19,192 bases of DNA from an uncultured Sulfurimonas sp. (GTDB lineage: Bacteria > Campylobacterota > Campylobacteria > Campylobacterales > Sulfurimonadaceae), in assembly GCA_937914675.1 (NCBI GenBank), contig CALDOC010000353.1, forward strand, positions 1-19,192. The letters run 5' to 3'. The position numbers and the translations under genes were made by a program. Below the pieces are notes generated by a model. That model was not told where the DNA came from. It ran no database searches and worked only from the letters and a program-made list of their open reading frames with translations. The stretch's first letter is position 1. Each line of letters starts with the position of its first letter. This document shows positions 14,783 through 19,192 of the stretch, in pieces.

Positions 14783-17221
14783 TTACGACGCTTGCATGCT
14801 AAGTAACTTTGTTATCATGTTTTTCATAAGGCTTTCGTGCATATCTGGGTTTTCGTCTAAAAAGCTTTTGAAATTTTTCTTCGATATGGTTAGAGCCGTT
14901 AAATTTTCTATGGCTTTGACTGAGGCCGTCCGTTTTATATCCCCAATAATGGCTATTTCGCCAAAATAGTCTTTGTCTGTGAGTACGTTTCTTTTCTTGT
15001 TGTTTATTTCAACTCTCGCTTTTCCCTCTATAATAATAAATAGCGTGTCTCCTACGCCTCCTTGTTCGACAATGTATTCATCAGGTGAGAATCTAAGGAC
15101 TTTTGTAGACTTTCCGAGTAGTTTCAAATCCTGTAACTTTAAATTTTGAAAGAGCGGTACGGAGTTTAGGTACATCATTTTTTCATAAGTGGCTAGCGTT
15201 TTTGCTTGGTATAGAATTTTTTGCAACAACTCGTTTACATAAAAATTATTGCTAAGAGCGAACCAATCTAAATTTACTCCGGCCAGGTACTCCGATGGGT
15301 TATGTCGCGTACATAATAAAGCGGCCGTTGAGATTTCTATATCCGTATGATGGAGTAAACTGATTATGACCGCTTTGTTGTCATTTTTTCTTACTCTATT
15401 TAATTGTAGATTAAATTCATCTCTAAGAGATAATAATTTGTCGGAAATTTCTTCGTTCATAAAACTCAAAGTCTCTTTAGTTAACTTAAAATTATCATCA
15501 ACATGCTTACCTTTGGAAAGATTCGCTAATATTTTTAGCGTCTCTCTATGATCTTCATAGATGATAAAAAGAAGCGCAAACAGTTCTTGAATAATCGTAT
15601 TGAATTGATTTCTAACGCTATACTTTAAAAATAATATTTCACGCGACGAATCATCATATATGGAAGCTTGTAATTTTAGCAATGAGCTTAATTCGCTAGA
15701 TAGTTCTAAAATTTCAGAATGTATCTTTGCGTTTGTGTTAAATACGCTATCCATTATTTTGTGATGCAATTCATCTGTGATGTTAAATTGCTTTTGAAGG
15801 GATTTGAGATAGTTTATGTCTAAGTCTACATGAGCGTTTAGCGCGTCCATTATCATATTTTTATAGCTATCTTTTTGGTATCTTCTTTCAGTTGATTTTT
15901 CTATACTACTGTCGAATAAATCTTCATGTTTGACTTTTATCGATTTAATCACTCCAAGATGCTCTTTTGATGAAATTCCAATTTGCTCTCGCAATTTTTC
16001 AAGGATTACCATACTGTCTTCATTCAAAATCCCTTCTTGCAATAAATCTTGAACGGTCTCTTTATATCTGTCCAATCTTTCTTGTTTGCTACTACTTTCA
16101 TTTACGTAGGTGTAATAAATTTCTTTTAAATTGTTTGGAATAGCCTTTACGGAATCCCATCTTTTAATGAATTTGAGCGCGAATCTCTCTTGAAGAAAAT
16201 AACTCTCTTGCCTAAATATTTCTTTATATAAAATAGTCGTTGAAACAAAAATCGTAAAAAAGTAAAATAAAGAATAGATTAATGGATAGTGTGAATAAGA
16301 TGGAGCGCCTGCAAACGCGTAAAACGTATTGAATGAAATAAACGCGGTAACTACTTTTAATCTATGTTGCAACGTCTCATAGTCGCAATTTTTGATGATG
16401 TGATTTTTCCATAAAATCTGTTCAACTCCCTTAAATATCAAAAAACTAACTAGACTAAAAGAAGCGAGAGTGAGAGGGACAGCGATAAAAATAGGAATGT
16501 GTTTTATAAAGAAAAAGCCATCTGAAAGCATGGATACTCCATGATGAGCCCAAGCACCAGAAAAATAATATTCAAAACTTCCCGATTGCAGGTAAAAATA
16601 TAAATAAAATCCTAGAATCATGCCTGGGAATGAGTAAAAAACAAAGCTTTTTTGTTGACTTGGAGTTTCTTTCCAATAGTTACTTTCCATATCAATGTCG
16701 GGACAATCTTGTTTGCAGGCGGTACATGTGGAACATGCCGAGTTTTGCATATAATTTTTAGCGTTTGAAACGCAGTATATTTTTTCAACTACGCCAACAG
16801 GGCAAAAAAAGTTACACCAACTTTTACCAGTGAAGACAAGGTTAGTGGCAAAGGCGGAAGTTATGATTAGTATCAAGTATATTGCCAAATATATATTGTC
16901 AAAGTTGATTATGGCGAGTCTAAGCGATAAAGCTATAAAGAGTAGTGAATATTGCAAAAAATAGAAGTTGTTTTCAAACCATAATGGAACTTTTCTTTTT
17001 TCAACCCAATCAAGTTTTTGTGAAATTTTGGAAAAAAACGCAAGTGGACAACTGTTTCTCCAATTGGAAAATCCAATCAATACTAAACCGATGGGTAAGA
17101 GTGGAATTATGGCTGTCCAAAAAATCGCACTCGACCCATCAAAGAAAAAAAGTACAGGAACCATTGATATAAAGATAATAAGAAAAATGATTTCTGAAAT
17201 TTTAGAAATTGTTTTATTCAT
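14783..17221 (-). CDS. membrane iron-sulfur (NapH/NosR-like) protein fused to a cyclic-nucleotide-binding domain
   Basis: This 812-residue protein has several parts. Residues about 8-335 hold around eight membrane helices with cysteine motifs of the polyferredoxin type: C58-P59 (RNSCPL), C136 and C140-P141 (WCNFFCPVG), C150, and the [4Fe-4S] motif C163, C166, C169, C173-P174 (CSTCTACKQDCP). Residues about 386-426 and 453-493 form an internal duplication: YKETVQDLLQ...LREQIGISSKEH matches YKNMIMDALN...LQKQFNITDELH. Residues about 500-680 are helical. Residues 685-805 are a CRP-like cyclic-nucleotide-binding domain, with the phosphate-binding cassette FGEIAIIGDIKRTASV (753-768, including E755 and R764). 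No DNA-binding domain follows. It probably moves electrons across or along the membrane under control of a cytoplasmic ligand; donor, acceptor and ligand are unknown. It starts 18 bases after the rhodanese stop, with a poor ribosome site (only a weak AGAAC-like match), so translation may depend on coupling. Confidence 0.87.
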   Translation of the reverse strand: MNKTISKISEIIFLIIFISMVPVLFFFDGSSAIFWTAIIPLLPIGLVLIGFSNWRNSCPLAFFSKISQKLDWVEKRKVPLWFENNFYFLQYSLLFIALSLRLAIINFDNIYLAIYLILIITSAFATNLVFTGKSWCNFFCPVGVVEKIYCVSNAKNYMQNSACSTCTACKQDCPDIDMESNYWKETPSQQKSFVFYSFPGMILGFYLYFYLQSGSFEYYFSGAWAHHGVSMLSDGFFFIKHIPIFIAVPLTLASFSLVSFLIFKGVEQILWKNHIIKNCDYETLQHRLKVVTAFISFNTFYAFAGAPSYSHYPLIYSLFYFFTIFVSTTILYKEIFRQESYFLQERFALKFIKRWDSVKAIPNNLKEIYYTYVNESSSKQERLDRYKETVQDLLQEGILNEDSMVILEKLREQIGISSKEHLGVIKSIKVKHEDLFDSSIEKSTERRYQKDSYKNMIMDALNAHVDLDINYLKSLQKQFNITDELHHKIMDSVFNTNAKIHSEILELSSELSSLLKLQASIYDDSSREILFLKYSVRNQFNTIIQELFALLFIIYEDHRETLKILANLSKGKHVDDNFKLTKETLSFMNEEISDKLLSLRDEFNLQLNRVRKNDNKAVIISLLHHTDIEISTAALLCTRHNPSEYLAGVNLDWFALSNNFYVNELLQKILYQAKTLATYEKMMYLNSVPLFQNLKLQDLKLLGKSTKVLRFSPDEYIVEQGGVGDTLFIIIEGKARVEINNKKRNVLTDKDYFGEIAIIGDIKRTASVKAIENLTALTISKKNFKSFLDENPDMHESLMKNMITKLLSMQAS

Positions 17222-17239
17222 CTTTGTATAGGTATTGTT

Positions 17240-18100
17240 CTATTTTTCCATAGGGGTATCGTCTCTATTTCCCCATTCTCGCATTGAAGCGTCGTAAATT
17301 TTCACGTCTTTAAAGTTTAAGCGCTCATGGAGTATATACCAGTTCATAGAAGCTTCGAGTCCACCAGTGCAGTATGTTATCACTTCTTTTTCCGCATTAA
17401 GACCATCTGTTTTTATATATACTTCGTTGAGCTCTTCGTTTGATTTTATTGTTTCATCCGTATCAAATTTATTACTCCAAGCGCTACTTTTCGCTTTAGC
17501 GATATGCCCCAATCTCTTTACGCCTTTGGATTGAGCCTCTGCGTTGAAATATCTAAGCGGTCTCGCTTCTATCATTGGAATTTTTCCTATGTTGTCTTTC
17601 ACGTAATCTAAATCCACTAAAATGTTTGGATTGAATTTAGCTACGAAATTTCCAGTTTTTGGAGTTCGAGGCGTTTTAGAGATAAATCCTTCATACTCTT
17701 CTATCCAAGCGGCGTAACCACCATTCAATATAGATACGTTTTCGAAGCCATTGGTGATGAGAGAGAGAGCTATATAACTAGCTTTTAGAAGTTCTTTAGG
17801 TTGGTTATGACCATAAATAACAACTATGGAGTCATTGTCTATTCCAAGCGATCTCGCTACCGTTTCTATTGTCTTTGAAGAATTCATAAGCTGATACGCG
17901 TCTACGCTATGTCGAAAATCAGAGATGTCCGCTCGAAGCGCGCCAGGAATATGACCCTTATCAAAAGTATCTGGATTAGTGGTGTCTAATATCACCAAGT
18001 TCTTTTTTGGCATCTGTTCTCTCAGGTCGCTTGAGCTGATAAAAGCTTCCGAAGAAAACAAGTAGACCGAGCTTAAGAGAAGAATTAGTAAAAGTTTCAT
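17240..18100 (-). CDS. secreted two-domain rhodanese (sulfurtransferase)
   Basis: The 286-residue protein has a signal peptide (1-16) and two rhodanese domains. The first (about 20-138) keeps VILDTTNPDTFDKGHIPGAL and LNGGYAAW but has YGHNQP (96-101), without Cys, in the active loop. The second (about 160-280) has the active Cys C244 in YCTGGLEAS and the structural IEARP and REW motifs. This inactive-plus-active layout is normal for thiosulfate or 3-mercaptopyruvate sulfurtransferases of the SseA/TST type. The CTGGLEAS loop differs from the CGSGVTA of mercaptopyruvate enzymes, so the donor is uncertain. AAAGGACG precedes the ATG. It leads an operon with the iron-sulfur/cNMP protein, which suggests that periplasmic sulfane-sulfur handling and membrane electron transfer are linked. 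Confidence 0.9.
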   Translation of the reverse strand: MKLLLILLLSSVYLFSSEAFISSSDLREQMPKKNLVILDTTNPDTFDKGHIPGALRADISDFRHSVDAYQLMNSSKTIETVARSLGIDNDSIVVIYGHNQPKELLKASYIALSLITNGFENVSILNGGYAAWIEEYEGFISKTPRTPKTGNFVAKFNPNILVDLDYVKDNIGKIPMIEARPLRYFNAEAQSKGVKRLGHIAKAKSSAWSNKFDTDETIKSNEELNEVYIKTDGLNAEKEVITYCTGGLEASMNWYILHERLNFKDVKIYDASMREWGNRDDTPMEK

Positions 18101-18126
18101 TTTACGTCCTTTATTAAAATTTATAG

Positions 18127-18151
18127 CGCATTATACCTAAAATATAATGCG
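18127..18151 (-). promoter_or_regulatory. promoter of the rhodanese operon inside a 9-bp inverted repeat
   Basis: The arms CGCATTATA (18127-18135) and TATAATGCG (18143-18151) are perfect inverted copies with a 7-base spacer. On the minus strand the downstream arm supplies a TATAAT box (18130-18135) in GGTATAATGCG, about 30 bases before the rhodanese ATG. The symmetry over the -10 suggests an operator. A TATAAT of the opposite orientation is also made by the other arm, but no plus-strand gene follows it. Confidence 0.5.
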
Positions 18152-18197
18152 TAATAATTACATCAGCATACAAAAAAGTAGCAAGACTTCAATATTG

Positions 18198-19139
18198 TTA
18201 GTTTAAAAGCTCGTCTACGTAAGATATGGCGCTTAGCGCCGCAACAGCGCCATCGCCCGCGGCGCTTACAACTTGTTTAGGAGCTTCAACCCTCATATCT
18301 CCAGTGGCAAAAAGTCCTGGAACCGACGTTCTCATGCCAAGGTCAACCATGACTTGGCCTTGATTGTTCATTTCACAAAGAAAAGTTCCATCTTCTTGAA
18401 TTAGCGTTTCATTGTTCACGTCGTTTCCAACAAACGTAAATACGCCTGGAACTTTAATGTCGCGAATCTTTCCCTCTTTATTTTTTACTTTTAATCCCGT
18501 GACGCCAGTCGCGTCGCCATAAACTTCCTCGGGAACGGAGTTGAGAACAAGTTCAATGTTTGGAGTGTTTTTAATTCTATTTACAGTGTTTGGAGCCGAA
18601 CGAAAAGCGTCGCGTCTATGTACAAGATAAACTTTTGAACAAATTTTTGCCAAATAGAGAGCTTCTTCCAACGCGGTGTCTCCACCGCCGACGACCGCAA
18701 CTTCTTTTCCTTTATAGAAAAAACCGTCACAAGTCGCGCAAGTGCTAACGCCTTTGCCAAAAAGCTCGTCTTCGCCTTTAAATCCAGCTCGACGAGGAGA
18801 AGAACCCGTTCCTATGATAACGCTATGAGCGTCGGTCGTAGTTCCGTCTTCTTTATGTATAGTGAAAAGATCACCACTTTTAGTAACTCTCGTTACGTTA
18901 ACCATGGCGTGAACAAGACCAAACTTTTGACATTGAGCGGGCCATGGAATCATTAAATCCATACCCGTAATCTCTCCAGTAACTCCAGGATAATTTTCTA
19001 TCTCCGAGCTTTGAGTTATTTGTCCGCCAGGCATGCCTTTTTCAAACATAGTAACGTTATCTAAACCACCACGCGTCGCGTAAAGCCCCGCAGTAAGACC
19101 AGCCGGTCCTCCACCAATAATTGCGCAATCTAATATCAT
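18198..19139 (-). CDS. trxB: thioredoxin reductase
   Basis: TrxB passes electrons from NADPH through FAD to thioredoxin. The 313-residue length is normal. Residues 9-14 (GGGPAG) bind FAD. The redox-active site is CATC (C134, C137) in STCATCDGFFYKG. GGGDTALEEA (151-160) and HRR (174-176, VHRRDAF) bind NADPH, and FATGDMR (277-283) closes the FAD site. All are as expected for the low-molecular-weight bacterial enzyme. A strong TAAGGAAAA ribosome site overlaps the stop of the preceding ORF, consistent with a trxA-trxB operon. Confidence 0.97.
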   Translation of the reverse strand: MILDCAIIGGGPAGLTAGLYATRGGLDNVTMFEKGMPGGQITQSSEIENYPGVTGEITGMDLMIPWPAQCQKFGLVHAMVNVTRVTKSGDLFTIHKEDGTTTDAHSVIIGTGSSPRRAGFKGEDELFGKGVSTCATCDGFFYKGKEVAVVGGGDTALEEALYLAKICSKVYLVHRRDAFRSAPNTVNRIKNTPNIELVLNSVPEEVYGDATGVTGLKVKNKEGKIRDIKVPGVFTFVGNDVNNETLIQEDGTFLCEMNNQGQVMVDLGMRTSVPGLFATGDMRVEAPKQVVSAAGDGAVAALSAISYVDELLN

Positions 19140-19148
19140 TATTTTTCC

Positions 19149-19192
19149 TTATAAGCTTTTTATATCTTGAGATAACTCTTTTAAATTATCTA
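19149..19192 (-). CDS. C-terminal end of an upstream gene, probably thioredoxin
   Basis: Reading the minus strand from the window edge gives DNLKELSQDIKSL and then TAA (19149-19151). The stop overlaps the trxB ribosome site and is 9 bases before the trxB ATG, so the two are likely one operon. The charged helical ending fits the C-terminal helix of a thioredoxin, and trxA-trxB pairs are common in Campylobacterota, but 13 residues cannot prove identity. I leave the symbol empty. Confidence 0.5.
   Translation of the reverse strand, partial: DNLKELSQDIKSL

Noticed and set aside
16945..17231. Plus-strand ORFs of 75 and 87 codons at the start of the iron-sulfur gene
   Set aside because: They are antisense to the transmembrane region of a clearly real protein and lack ribosome sites.
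17530..17860. Damaged first rhodanese domain as a sign of decay
   Set aside because: An N-terminal domain without Cys is normal in two-domain sulfurtransferases; the second domain has the active Cys244.
18152..18197. Terminator after trxB (AAGT...ACTTTTTT on the minus strand)
   Set aside because: The stem is only about 4 bp, too weak to call.

Overview
The window looks like chromosomal DNA of a Campylobacterota (epsilonproteobacterial) chemolithotroph, most likely Sulfurimonas or a close relative. The evidence is the AT-rich sequence with compact, overlapping operons, TATAAT-type -10 boxes with poor -35 boxes, epsilon-type protein sequences, and the gene order ctpA-purC-purS-purQ-periplasmic protein-plsC-crcB. 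From memory the same order occurs in Campylobacter jejuni. No rRNA, tRNA, CRISPR array, insertion sequence or phage gene is visible.

Positions 1-1556 (minus strand) hold an outer-membrane pair: a LolA-like 'outer membrane lipoprotein-sorting' protein followed by a DUF1302-type porin-like protein cut by the window edge. An AT-rich 410-base spacer follows, with a widely spaced 10-bp inverted repeat next to a TATAAT box. Then come a lone 100-residue protein of unknown function and a strong hairpin. Positions 2470-6544 (plus strand) are an efflux operon: a short membrane-fusion protein and an RND pump encoded as two half-genes joined by an ATGA overlap.

Positions 6571-11597 (minus strand) form one tight seven-gene operon: ctpA, purC, purS, purQ, a periplasmic SH3-like protein, plsC and crcB. 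It combines envelope proteolysis, three purine-synthesis genes, phospholipid synthesis and fluoride export. A 116-base divergent promoter region separates it from aroK, a periplasmic thioredoxin-like protein and hisD (11714-13945, plus strand). hisD converges on dapB, with a hairpin whose stem contains the hisD stop codon and part of the dapB stop codon.

Positions 14783-19192 (minus strand) hold the most unusual part. A secreted two-domain rhodanese is followed by an 812-residue protein that joins a NapH/NosR-like membrane iron-sulfur domain, a duplicated helical module and a C-terminal cyclic-nucleotide-binding domain. This reads as a membrane electron-transfer protein with a built-in cytoplasmic ligand sensor, and the rhodanese suggests a link to sulfur redox chemistry. 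Upstream lies trxB, preceded by the last codons of what is probably trxA. The remaining genes are mostly housekeeping (purines, lysine/cell wall, histidine, shikimate, thiol redox).
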